A DNA stretch of 47,802 nt from CAYPCH01 sp964409165. GTDB lineage: Bacteria; Bacillota; Clostridia; Acetivibrionales; Acetivibrionaceae. The DNA lies in contig CAYPCH010000011.1 of the NCBI GenBank assembly GCA_964409165.1, positions 1-47,802 on the forward strand, read 5' to 3'. Positions 24,201-26,725 of this stretch are shown one piece after another (position 1 is the stretch's first letter; each line of letters begins with the position of its first letter). The notes under the pieces were generated by a model. That model saw only the letters and a list, made by a program, of their open reading frames with translations, was not told the DNA's origin and ran no database searches. The position numbers were made by a program, and so were the translations under genes.

Positions 24201-25314
24201 AGGTATCAATAATTATGTTTCCTAAAATGTCCCTACAGGTTATTTCAATAATATACTCCCCATGTTCAACTTTTTTTCCGAATTCACATACAAACTGCAA
24301 TGCGTTATCATCTGGAGTTCCAGTCCCTCCCTTTATGCACTCACTCGGAATTTCATTTATTGTGTCAATCAACATGGCATCTTTTAAAAGTCTGGCTTCA
24401 ATAAGTATATCCCTACTCAACACACCGTGCAGAATGTCTGCTCCAACATTGGGGACAGTTACTACAACCGAGGCATTTTCATCGGCTGTATATGTATTAT
24501 CAATAAAGGTATAAGTCAGATTGTTTGATATGGGTTCATATTTGCTTATTGAGATCTCCGTAGGGTTATCAATGCTTACACTAGATAGGTTTATTAAATA
24601 CTGCTGACCCTTATAAAGCTTTACTGCTACAGAATCATCCTTTTTAGGATATGTGCGGTTCCGCCCCAGGTTGTTGTACTCGCTGTCATAAATGTACATA
24701 TACGGAATTTCCACGCCTGCTGCCGTCATTTTGTAGCAGTCAGTAGCAGAAGGTGTAAATACCAAACTATAATAAGAAGTCTTTTCTTCACTAGCATCCT
24801 CATTCAGGACTTTAATTTCACCCTCATTAATAGGAATCGAATCTGGTGAGATAGACATTACCGTGAATCGATTAATCTCGTTTTTTTCCAGACTTAAATT
24901 TTTAATGTCATCTTCAATCTGAAAAGAGCGGTCAATGACTTGTGTTGTTGCTGTAACAGGCTCCTTTGATGGTAGGGAGCTTTGACTTTCATCATCTTCA
25001 TTTACCAAAGGTAATACAATGTCCTTCTTTTCTCCGTCAATACTCTCTGAAAAATATGTACTGTTTCCGCTATCATCTACGATATCTTCAATGATGTTGG
25101 GATAATCAACTTTGTCTTCAAGAATCTCGGGACTATCAACTGCACCTTCAGGAATCTCAGGACTATCAACTGCACCTTCAGAAATCTCAGGACTATCAAC
25201 TGCATTCGGTATTGCATCGTCATCTGCAAAAACAACTACACCGTTCATCAGCAAATTGGTCAACATAAATACTGCAACCAACAGTGCTAACTTCTTAGCT
25301 ATTTTTCTTTTCAC
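211..25314 (-). CDS. Giant multidomain SLH-anchored surface protein (about 8367 aa)
   Basis: Probably a wall-anchored extracellular fibre or adhesin; no catalytic domain was recognised. The chosen start is a GTG at 25314 with AGGGGG 9 nt upstream, which places a signal peptide (cleavage near VVVFA-DDD, residue 30) at the very N-terminus. Rough map in residues: decapeptide repeats 37-76; PPC-like 146-268; unassigned beta-rich region to about 1360; about ten FN3 domains alternating with Ig-like modules 1460-3050; CARDB 3055-3165; PKD 3167-3254; four CARDBs to about 3700; MG2-like, NEW3-like and CnaB-like modules; a second copy of this series from about 4910 (PKD 5012-5099) to 6700; Asp/Glu/Asn linker 6379-6414; helical region 6700-7190; PPC-like 7314-7440; FN3 7690-7770; two HYR domains 7776-7930; three SLH repeats 8190-8360, which in this family bind pyruvylated secondary wall polymer. 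The frame is unbroken over 25 kb. Ligand unknown; domain names are by eye, the SLH, FN3, PKD and CARDB calls being firmest. Confidence 0.9.
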   Translation of the reverse strand: MKRKIAKKLALLVAVFMLTNLLMNGVVVFADDDAIPNAVDSPEISEGAVDSPEIPEGAVDSPEILEDKVDYPNIIEDIVDDSGNSTYFSESIDGEKKDIVLPLVNEDDESQSSLPSKEPVTATTQVIDRSFQIEDDIKNLSLEKNEINRFTVMSISPDSIPINEGEIKVLNEDASEEKTSYYSLVFTPSATDCYKMTAAGVEIPYMYIYDSEYNNLGRNRTYPKKDDSVAVKLYKGQQYLINLSSVSIDNPTEISISKYEPISNNLTYTFIDNTYTADENASVVVTVPNVGADILHGVLSRDILIEARLLKDAMLIDTINEIPSECIKGGTGTPDDNALQFVCEFGKKVEHGEYIIEITCRDILGNIIIDTCESEIKIGNPVSVYMPSDSLSYYADSSDQKVFFKDVNTDLGKFILFDGDRLIGTSNVVSIGSTYIRYNNYNDIFYDYDTTWEYYDFSGYPDSYKYNTEKFEKALYYCEIPSFTLNEVSKIGKRYEIKFVAGVSEYNTTALLIPTDALILSNASCGSLNDNSEYLKVYTQFYNIKNINADDISVEIIDLLGNVIASKVDYVCYNANSNDEESSIHFNLHIHEPVEVDKKYSLKISYPSECYTNTIGYYIRAYSQSDYLSIGSPTVLDAEKLILSVPIYNYNSLQEYSVVLNRINNDLEFPISEISKVKPDEYDTFTLEFPNDTETSLLIPGGEYRIEFSYKTSSGGMEYDSTRFIVPSKDYTFVGDKSVGFNPPIIPETIGETKFTVSGYEIENGIMGADNENINIELVADGEVYGAIKKDTIEKNASVYNANPNYSMSQVTITGTLEVSKNLKNDTQYYIRINGTDYEYFYNSSDGLLNGYSCEIKYPYSDSEFEDEAGTKLIVHEISERDSLELCCTFVKDTSEDLKLIMKDIDTGNVIEAGIWDTTKSYFEGEYKDISIEVDLSNVDKTQIYKLYLKSGEKEYSLNKYIRVVEPREASQFSVVEAVYGSEAFTISIPSNSIIDGYSFDIMDSLENIIDCDVIFESLRLGSNNLTYLDIKTESALTYGVYSLRMYNADDALKFTSKYTVSVENSSPYIEYIEQGIPHLIHGKNLPDEGEYTADIIDNNNIRMVKGDIPLIKRDGESILELTEGNLGGLPIKGYFVSVKLNGSLIGAAYFNYSGSLSLKPLIMAKEWAEPTGKSPIIKSNYVELLIKTMYYTRLRYDESLEELQNKDYQTVTNSVYYEFKSPEREKLLYFQFADDNQKQSETITFKAYWPGDSNEISIISPDLNEPIADNLLIKAEVSNDPHLVWAAITFPKSKTTILADYPIYRSGNKTWLIPLAQEENTNYYSLEIPLSDILDFDKIDICAVDRYGNITDTKSLGFKEPDIPEPPIPQIQISSLASYYNKGNITISGSNAPANSTVRLIVYEIDNNGRTIGSSRTTTVVANEAGEFEGELNLKNGRYSIYAYNSNRKSSYTYRFWIDTTAPVLKNYSTVAQGVNSVRISWDVVDSTSCRFTLWRDGRLIASQYYGNQYIATGLSEGQTYVYKLMVTDSAGNNSEPVEITVLVGDQEAPGIPTNLHVSSHAVKSITISWDAPTDNSYVAGYDIYRDGEKIGMSYTTSFTDNKLTTGVEYSYCIKAFDPSMNYSDFSETIIHSPAATSIEDAYDGSYKVVSLIDKTLTLKALTKDILNNDNIEVTFEYSKDGGERWFYISRTSEYTTTSEGLLFSTIWRIENCENGDYIIRYTVTDRDGLTDDDISPIIRIQKTDDFVSPTITSIEPLLSCFRDSIPLVILAEDNFRLKEITLQDSLDGKVWEDVTSELLSSVYNKYYWNYNLDVSQIEEGDYYIRAIAEDTSGNRSNSTETAYYKKYIIDRTEPEKVEDVTAVSGVEQIEIKWGPNSETYIKGFTVERSVSVDEQYQTVASNLKSLYYTDKNVRPGIVYYYRVICNDIAGNSSQPSDPIEARALNVDNQPPSTPENLSVTSVTPASISLEWSKSIDNIGVAGYRLYRNGVQIRSVTGTSFTDTGLTPDETYTYMVRAYDSAGNISEESISISVAAVSDLESPTVPGSITVIQKSRSSITISWIASTDNVKVIGYEIYRDDIKVGTSDTNIFTDGGVTENETYTYHIKAFDRAGNYSEESEPFSVTIILPIAPSDLKAQGGEVEVTLTWASSSTNDINYYRVYRAEKDADAEKLLDNVKSETAKDLLAVPGVEYNYYITAVDKYGNESKFSEPAAAVAHSDITKPAINSIVAIRNKENFRLQINVWDNVGVNIVKYYYRQNQGEWNELAEISTAVQRGNATYYYDWDTVDLKDDIYDIKALAYDEEGNVSEEKIISVTIRNTPPDDPIQIEAVPGEIKIDVVWEKVDDSSLAGYKLYRSVDGQNYQLLYQSELRSYADRNVKEGITYIYKVTSIDTYGNESKGAVSQPVTALPDTTPPDITGMIPDDGRYVNGIVSLSILASDNVKLKDTEFFYSMDKSGESWNSIGTATAGSINWETKGLVDGTYYIKAVVKDTSDNSSELIVSYMVDNTAPAAPVLNASPSELCILLEWELSEEWEDLDHYRVYKSTDGESGTFELVSSLEGLSYVDSKADFVSDSFYRVTAVDLLGNESEPSNIVKARPGSDKTPPVIKAFTPADGSAVRSGVVLTAYAEDNAGVNLYSFQYRHVDENGQPVGDEEWIPIAKVEKPGQQEVQVNWNTLLTGSEGEELFEDGYYQVRVVASDEAGNSTQKTYTYVLANDPPAPPEHLYVNAGEWQLAVSWSPVLRADFRYYTVYRKEGRDGTWEKIVSNTTSNLYIDTMRDPQKDYFYAVSVVNDLGRESGRTYDYSEDEYTNDNIDIRALNQNSVPLVLSVSPAELSRTNNKFELEAVVSDPVGVRVIYEYAYLGESPASEIKGDETWQRIGEDTSPEPGEIFDFDDFVDKILKGEKLPEVGIGEKYYVSGYTWDVSNLTSGTYAVKISAVNRGNKENSLVKKYIIDREAPITPTGLDVTDPKVGGELHLSWGRSVSQDVEHYVIYRSTVSGGLFVEVAKTKALVHRDTDLENGKIYHYVVKAVDRAGNESEKSGQISASPSALSDLSVEEVKANPEALTYGRQGEISALIKNLGYAKAKGEVNFYIEEQGEWRQIGSAHADVKGMENSKASINWTPELYLKDTLRIKAVVNTMAGSEDINKDNNSLDNNVRLNNPPEAFINTSKWVYSGDTFTADASNSYDPDGRIVSYNWNMENGVEKKGANITHMYQIPGDYDINLTVTDNSGAQATTTVSMHVYDNRPDLVVSDIIWSPEEPKEGDVVRITAQVANIGKGPSRQGFLTGFYINNKYMGYIRVDESINQGESTEVVFTWIAEHGVHVLKVVANDILDNLKEIDTDNNKKTVALTSEQVNFPEVKVDNISWTTGDKVKINSESPFAYKVDLSNSGTAKAEKFFVSLYINGKWVAKQHINVLDAGEIREIMFMTKPESGKHEITVKVDDPVPTLVELNKDNNIASVITPEFVVTYPELELSPVTWLPQETILTEGTSLTFETRVKNTSTVDISSKFDIDFKVNDENIRTVTVEGLIAGEEKEVWTRWLAQPGSHSVSVVADALGTVTDSVYGVQVNADIPQLKIVYPDLNISDVEWSPISLKYGHPVTFLARVSNQSVTSIFKEFNVALIVNGEQVAGKNIKGLRGHSTAIVDLTWTPETLGDTDIKIVVDSYDQIKQEPLGEGVKRVWEESLNIADALVVNAQPKPEDQNDEFGAHVYCTSFNFIPMQVIAKRASNLSKLIGPEEGVRAHYTLKSDDKLIENGELGFDYASSTFNGQIPLMKLESGNYILTIETGDEIDNIITTSNIMIVEETVSTVETDKKAYQHGETVHISGYFRFKDGTPLANERIVLDFSLEPKLPEPVIGYVNGQMILKLWHAETVRFLNTDENGYFKFDFLPTTLGAGKWNVKAFAYEKGVGNVAANDFTVWGMKASPSNLSLVSSKNSSFSSFVSVSNMAKAEQSLTGVSAVLVNLNPDSGVRAVMDTSTLSSVIGPGGSSGVMLNFNAPLDSADTAQYQIVFSSAEGAATTANIKLHLRPAIPNPVTEPKGVMTGVNPGGSFTKRITVTNKGLGNMENIKLLAPASLPWVKAINLDKNFLAPGESTEFDIVISPPAGTPLGQYQDSITVTDGKYKALVTVGVEVSSASRGALTFLVKDDGGEKVENAEVTLVGKEPYVQIIKGQEVTYYQNFHGRTDSNGIVTFEDKPLGEYTYTIRAKAKNRVIGVAHVTPMQESSMVEVIMETQPVQIEWSVKPTTIEDKYDIELELTFGANIPNPKFGFIPQWVTVPKQVTDPIILEATVVNTGLVAITDITASILRENSEDMGISIVGGGYIGEIPAHGSTRISIMVQPGYYNLKYGINDETKLPYNAIVLQGKYVSFDDDTGLPVFPAAQVMGTLPLQSPGERNAVLKVKYGDEEEIEVNLADEQLMELDYFVPIDGRNDSKDDGVVSNQIVTLKLGQTASLERQAFDATLKVENGYARDALQNLEVRILIADTEGKDVTGRNFIIPTGIEGISALDGSASLSSGNGMTATWQLIPADGLGGEDPEGKDYFARAIVSYYVNGRYIETQTQPEKITIVPQPKIKLNYYVPGKIESGQPFRLGVVAENVGYGSAKNLVIESGQLDIKTNQSGLLTRFDILETSIGSKTGNSFRLNLGDIEPQDRVSGYWLVKWVVYEEEEGAEPFEGEFRDFKATLNHKDYKGIQLNPLIVDVETEIIGKDNLYAGEDGSDGVLSLVDVGDTGFPNYLINLSTGMKLPIYVPQSLTVENQPDSDYNTIKFTVPQKEGNPDEAGMPRYQVLMLKDPLTNTPIRSVTREVNAQDDDSIVTLAKNNTWKNNGNIYIVDEIPILNTKPESYPEDQNRYYYPADYTVDFSSGAVVDAIEYARVYYDIDPYTLETETKYAYYDIGVNPNEGEMTSVRASVYNQGTGIENGVIEFFAAKINLRGEEENEVKIGEGQFQNLKPFNSVYVYTNWLPEEGGVYKLKASIVGNDSTDGTFVENASINYSPYSDAGVDFSVDVLKPAKFDGSRSYDRDGYIQSFIWEFGDGESTAGVAPVYTYRNSGTYKVKLTVIDDNYVETTSEMQITVRETRADLRISDIKLSSDKPKEGEKLKVTATVFNGGYVATDRDFLVGFYANNMFKDYVKITDAIKPGESKNVTFEWLTIPGNHMLTVVANDMGRPVDEADFENNQLSRAIYTENSFFPNLKVAQFTCDVAQNGVLDWNEELTLSALVQNDGMANAGRFNVAFYVNDKLIDTKIVESLPYNKVANTVEVSTVWRVQNEGIHSFKVVADGPIPYVVEMDRIDNAAQMKSPNIKLRYPDLIVQNVSTMSNNATIEPGQPLIINVAVGNSGYADVNKPFYISVYTDNVYIGTKEIKEVEANGTVTVSFSWDRPVKGIETIRAFVDETNSIRELDEVNNRLVYQLESPLNVRLPQLLVEEISTTPDKGIARLGDMVTTGIKLKNTGDAPINKPFTTSLFVNNIFAGSFRVSTIVEPGATVTGTIEWKADHLPTAPDYELVVYGDVHSEIYMASRDEAKKIDYYRVKSELQLECTSERAVYTVKESPKYTLKVVSTDELWRPLGASDGVGAELVLFKGQPDAHGNFEDSAVYSSFMDYDELKGVFIHELDKELEIGDYTACITVIEGEEQKETVLRSLKLIRDYLVTVETEKQTYSVGEAIEINGRVTMDDGSAPIENAEVTIIVVGEEEWHLDTKTDENGYYNYLFKLPEGFGGSYSLRSEAKVNKALKSSKTGVFYVEGLYLPSAQKASVTAGNTEAMKVTLVNVGTIPLNSISIDMRWNKDSEDIEVLSKTSVPDILEPGESVDLHLEIKAHEEAVAGINTLVLEASCAEGYEYISNTDVQIVEAKPAYYIEITGLKQLMSKGIIEIGKTEEEPKVEGAVRPGEIITQVVSVANTGTGSIRDLQVKSPERLPWITMTTSGTDLILPIGKGLSIRDENARAIIAVNIAPNEFVKPGIYEDVITLKSNAGTKDIPLKVNVGVANIATIILEAVDGNYKPVENAQIRLIGPHTTDWEQPVDEGVYIGEALGNALHRFENIPAGIYTLKVSAPEYDSLEKSFYVPAVIDQIPQKLVIEKKKIDIGWDPGSIMDEVRDGLQNPDNMIIEPKINVDTQKPQLGANFPGDEVTVRDTDLIKGSVGGKLTIKNYTELGDIYGVEAEIAHLNSDLPADSINLKYGKVTSNFVSLGDFSQGESKDISWSFDLSSLYYRADVKATDTPGQYQVTVPKEVTGENFDAWLKGLAWMYYEGKSVEKVSLDEENNIYIISVPANEDGSYTAPQGNIQRFYGRSYTFDMTIFIRGTGLDKNGEETEVTLDLPVRINYYPLDIVTDPIPESKLEKLRVKEIKYVEDEEEENNEGEEDNEDNEEEDNEEDEDKEDNNIDNKTKEFSEDFLKERWNIDIIAIPEAAGNAAASFGFSQDVAMVDEAFDAGFTFYNPYEDKEIKDISFAVEIIDKPLDANGNVFAGGKLVTERFLIKPEETGTGEAKDGWISIPSIGGNGNQSIKYSIKSRAGMGDISGDYYAYVFYRYTLDEEVFEGYIGPRKFTIEPPPKLYISYKLEQMGESHYKLEAVVTNTGNGKARNVTIGLPSILGAGQMEVVRITSGEGHSQNDLSALNIGDVLAGDTKSGSFEIVVNGLEDWMNVPSLAVHSTKVNDNIVIAPMAIQKVWNADFNDLLSEVDMLEYNIQNLMDKTVYDLAVVIVDLMEYVDEADYAERFSVAIDGISSAISYLGFVKSMFKVFKFNSSGGLKVGIPAKPLPSKIFFTPEEQRVLEQITARLPQLEREITQEEQKLESGDVSEEEIEAVNERIKDLKDEYEYNIDRFNVIMGYPNSASGIIKKQFGISGATSLISWANDVMQYKSNQEEIRIMMEELAGFTYDRIKEGTSRKDVLNMVISEIESKPFRLVDRDKVEDYYLNSSGLDDGQIDAMIQELIDKAEELSISEMKGRVTYELMEARGLLNTYRGGGNSAPSYYPLDPLLEYLKGLNEDLESMWSNGEGRMSSAIGIYKDVWVYHPYYGDLLPYEVKLGEYREPLIESLRIQTRGYSNLSRRWEINEIKSQLAIYDVFNFAFGMMPMSPYIGLINSLFIQSMLMSSLKSKVALDEIDLKYEQRRIFEDMVNNTVGATSMSTTTLSRELAIANSVNRMFVAIDEWRKIDPPLPVEVMSMVVPDVAIGSSLEVGQGKAVLKIRNMYTGTLTISPSLEIYDSIGLVAVPEANTVTVAPGQTVTLEIPFQVPRSTMLDAGGYTAVAFLNIAEPETMSIGEPKGPYTAYFFAGTYEQIDARRTYFKTSQPLGRDINPGERDEIFIDSDGETAEIRLFMAARPGVKLELGVYDPDGKFAGNLSGAEKNEVQGIEIGGLINEMDYIRVINPVQGKYRVVVNAPHGDEETQNYSLSVVELPDLGAVPDVSYPYFVVSTTKEIGFEFDVFESSLRYDIEKVDCNVGELRNDDGYTIPSGSFNFFSYDGQTLQKTLEAGKGLSAIATTQLPEDAPDGRYIGLFTVNVEGRNLNPALVTQTISMSVSDSVYGWSDKYTSDIGGLEGYSYNVPIIIELNTSTPEIPVLYSVSQPEKESPYTVNLQGEAPPQSGIMIWIDDVLQGIIETNEEGLFDTSLSLKSGSHKVHVTGFNKYGAQSKASKEYSVLIEGQGIQAPSRPSGLKAVSVDKEGIELKWNPSTGNLKNYRVYRNGQQIGEVTSTTFTDTNIEEGNSYTYVVKVVDVMGKEVGESNQLIVTVYVKESFELIVPQDMEVEAQGLRTPINIGTAIVKNMPGGVITSNAPVDYPLGTTLVIWTARDMNDNSITKEQKITVVDTTPPELTVPEDKSVEATGDKTVVILGEASAYDLVDGIVPVSNNAPDSYSVGTTTVTFTAVDLQGNRASKSVKVTVVKSKPPVVEPPVDPADPPTDRDDPVDRPVVIIPETEEDGELPDENGRVEIDEKGNITVVPKISEGKNTAVSSVTIEDVQDAFKKVESGESEVKKVTIGVGEVEGATSYEQQLPSSIFTKQGESKTIEIKTPFAALEFSLDMFGEKELKGAQNVSMIVSKADVSDLRPEQRVKIGGSPVIQLEVLVDDKPVKWSNNRTSIDVSIDYTPTLDELKKPDRIFMWYIGDNDKLVPIPKAIYDDTTKKVIFSARYSGRYTVAFEDKSFDDLKRYDWAKEQIEMLASRGIINGTSAITYSPEKNITRADAVILIVKALDLEAEFSTNFNDVSTEKYYYEAVGIARSLEIIKGVGDNDFNPETQITRQELMVIVNRALICAGISIKGTVTDLDMFKDVSEISPYAVESISALVKDGIIAGDDKKLISPTRNITRAETAVIIYKSFEKMLQLF
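5150..10590 (-). repeat. Superblock 2 inside the giant protein (second copy)
   Basis: This copy has a CARDB-like domain, a PKD with FGDGES (about 10.1 kb), four CARDBs, an MG2-like module (TVETEKQTYSVGEAIEING at about 8.25 kb), NEW3-like and CnaB-like modules, and a beta domain with KFTIEPPPKLYISYK (about 5.57 kb). The spacing to the matching anchors in copy 1 grows from about 5.5 to about 6.0 kb, which fits extra sequence, including the acidic linker, in this copy. Confidence 0.7.
10600..16150 (-). repeat. Superblock 1 inside the giant protein (first copy of a duplicated domain series)
   Basis: The order is CARDB-like, PKD, four CARDBs, an MG2-like module (TVETDKKAYQHGETVHISG at about 13.8 kb), a NEW3-like module, a CnaB-like module and long beta domains ending near KITIVPQPKIKLNYY (about 11.55 kb). 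The same order recurs about 5.5 kb further along the gene with weak residue identity, indicating an old duplication of roughly 1850 residues. Borders are approximate. Confidence 0.7.
25087..25206 (-). repeat. 30-nt tandem repeats coding decapeptides
   Basis: Four consecutive 30-nt units directly after the signal peptide of the giant protein encode NAVDSPEISE, GAVDSPEIPE, GAVDSPEILE and DKVDYPNIIE. The first three are nearly identical in DNA, so copy number may vary between strains by slippage. The acidic, proline-containing peptide looks like a flexible spacer. Confidence 0.85.
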
Positions 25315-25367
25315 TATATTGTTCCCCCTATAAAAAAAATATATTTCAAACGCAGAAAGCACATTAA

Positions 25368-25454
25368 ATTATAGTTCTACGTTGAGTATTCTTAAGAATA
25401 TAATTTTTCTAGAATCCGAATGGATAAAATGTTTTCTAAAACATTTTAATTATA
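25368..25454 (-). promoter_or_regulatory. Likely promoter and operator region of the giant gene
   Basis: Two perfect TATAAT boxes occur on the minus strand (25368-25373 and 25449-25454), both with poor -35 matches. Between them lie a 14-bp perfect palindrome (25387-25400, TATTCTTAAGAATA) and a palindrome with 10-bp arms and a 2-nt centre (25426-25447, arms AAAATGTTTT and AAAACATTTT). These could be operators or an RNA hairpin; no regulator is identified. Confidence 0.45.
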
Positions 25455-25572
25455 ACATTTTATTTGCATAATTGATACTTATATTCGTATTATGGTAACC
25501 TTTCTTTTAGTTTACTTAACTGCAAAAGTAAATTCCACCTCTAGAATATCAAACAATGTAAACACCAAGTAA

Positions 25573-25884
25573 TTATGCAAACAACACTTTGTCCCATCCG
25601 TTTTTTCTAATATGATTTATTGCTCTTTTAAACTTTTTGTCAAAGTCATCGGTTGACTTCTTGTCCAGTATGTTGTTAACATCGTTATAAATTATGGCAG
25701 CTTTTTCAAAATTCATTATTTTCAACTGTACGCATATTGAAAGCAAATCATAGTAAGTTAACATAATAATTTCACTGAGGAATTTAAATTCTGTATAATT
25801 ATCTGAAATTATTATTTCAATATCTTTTGCCTTGCTAAGTGCTGCACATTCTGCCTCTCCTCGTCCAACCAAGTCACCTATCCT
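25573..25884 (-). pseudogene. 3' fragment of a PIN-domain (toxin-like nuclease) gene
   Basis: The open stretch reads VGRGEAECAALSKAKDIEII followed by ISDN, which resembles the central GEAEA...ISDD part of PIN-domain RNases, then a helical tail ending GWDKVLFA. The usual N-terminal half with its first catalytic Asp is missing. The frame closes at a stop (25885-25887) exactly where homology to a recombinase begins on the other strand, and the only possible start is an internal TTG. I therefore read it as the surviving C-terminal part of a gene cut by a rearrangement. No antitoxin gene is visible next to it. Family assignment is by motif only. Confidence 0.6.
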
Positions 25885-26168
25885 TTAAAGATTTAGCTTA
25901 TGACAACATCAACGCATATTACTATCTGTCTGCATGCCAGGTAACAAAGCGCAAGACAGTGAAAAAGCTGACCGTTGATCACTTCAGCGAAGTTTCGTTA
26001 GGAGTGATGCTGAATCAACCTGATACGAAGAAACGTTCTGGACATCAAGATCTCTTCTATATGATCCTGCTCTACGATACTGGAGCACGTGACAGAGAAA
26101 TCCTTGATTTACGTCTTAGTGATGTAGTTATTGATACCATCGCTGATCGGGACAGGCACATAATATAG
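25885..26168 (+). pseudogene. Internal fragment of a tyrosine recombinase/integrase
   Basis: The frame carries the transition from the core-binding to the catalytic domain of transposon-type tyrosine recombinases: KRKTVKKLTVDHF..., then DTKKRSGHQDLFYMILLYDTGARDREILDL. The GARxxEIxxL segment normally contains the first catalytic Arg; here it reads GARDREILDL. The frame stops at 26168 before the HxxR and Tyr motifs, and the N-terminal half is absent. The product cannot be an active recombinase. The mobile element that carried it is not otherwise visible. Confidence 0.75.
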
Positions 26169-26170
26169 GC

Positions 26171-26686
26171 TTGTCCTATTTATACTCAAAAGGTAGGACT
26201 CCTGTTTCATGGCGAAAAAAAGACCTGCAAAACCGTCTGGCAAAAAGCAAACGCCTATTATCCGGCGAAGAGTTTGTCCACCTTTCACCCACCGGCGAAG
26301 AAGGTATTGTGCTTATTAAAGCCTTGTGTGGTCTCTCCCAAGTTATAAGCAACGCAAATATACCCAACACGTTTTTACAAATTCTAAACCTTTCAAAAAC
26401 AGCAGTTGTTGAAACAAATGCTGTTTTTGAAAGGGATTTGATCCGCCCAATATCTGTAGGAAAAATTCCTGATGCCGTACTTAATCTTATCAAACCACAT
26501 ACCGATAATCATGAACGCATTTTAAAAGCAGCATTTGAGTATGATATTAGCCTTGTATACAAAGCCTTTGAAACTGATCCACTAGTAAACGAAAGGCTTA
26601 CCAAAAGTAAAATCAAAGTTCTGGCTAATGATATGATAAAAGCTACCATCAAGTATTTACCGAAAGCATGGGACAGATTGTTATAA
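26171..26686 (+). pseudogene. C-terminal fragment of a GH4-family glycosidase (alpha-galactosidase/galacturonidase type)
   Basis: The residues match the C-terminal part of NAD- and Mn-dependent GH4 enzymes: SPTGEEG, ALCGLSQVISNANIPN, AVVETNAVFERDLIRPISVG, IPDAVLNLIKPH and AFETDPLV. The Rossmann NAD-binding half and the metal-binding Cys/His region are missing, leaving about 170 of the roughly 430 residues usual for the family. The only start is a weak TTG with no ribosome binding site. It directly follows the stop of the recombinase fragment, so both belong to one decayed segment. Confidence 0.75.
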
Positions 26687-26725
26687 TCTTTTGTAAATAT
26701 TTTTAAGCTTTATCATTTTTATCTC

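Noticed and set aside
211..25314. Cellulosomal scaffoldin
   Set aside because: The giant protein ends in SLH repeats, as anchoring scaffoldins do, but no cohesin or carbohydrate-binding module was recognised among its domains.
302..25333. Many plus-strand open frames of 60-232 codons opposite the giant gene
   Set aside because: They lie antisense to a continuous 8.4-kilo-residue frame with clear domains. They lack ribosome binding sites and family motifs and have the composition expected of shadows.
25573..25884. Functional toxin-antitoxin module
   Set aside because: Only the C-terminal part of the PIN-like protein remains, and no antitoxin gene is adjacent.
26176..26493. Minus-strand 105-codon frame over the GH4 fragment
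   Set aside because: It is antisense to a frame with clear GH4 family motifs and has no recognisable domain or ribosome binding site.
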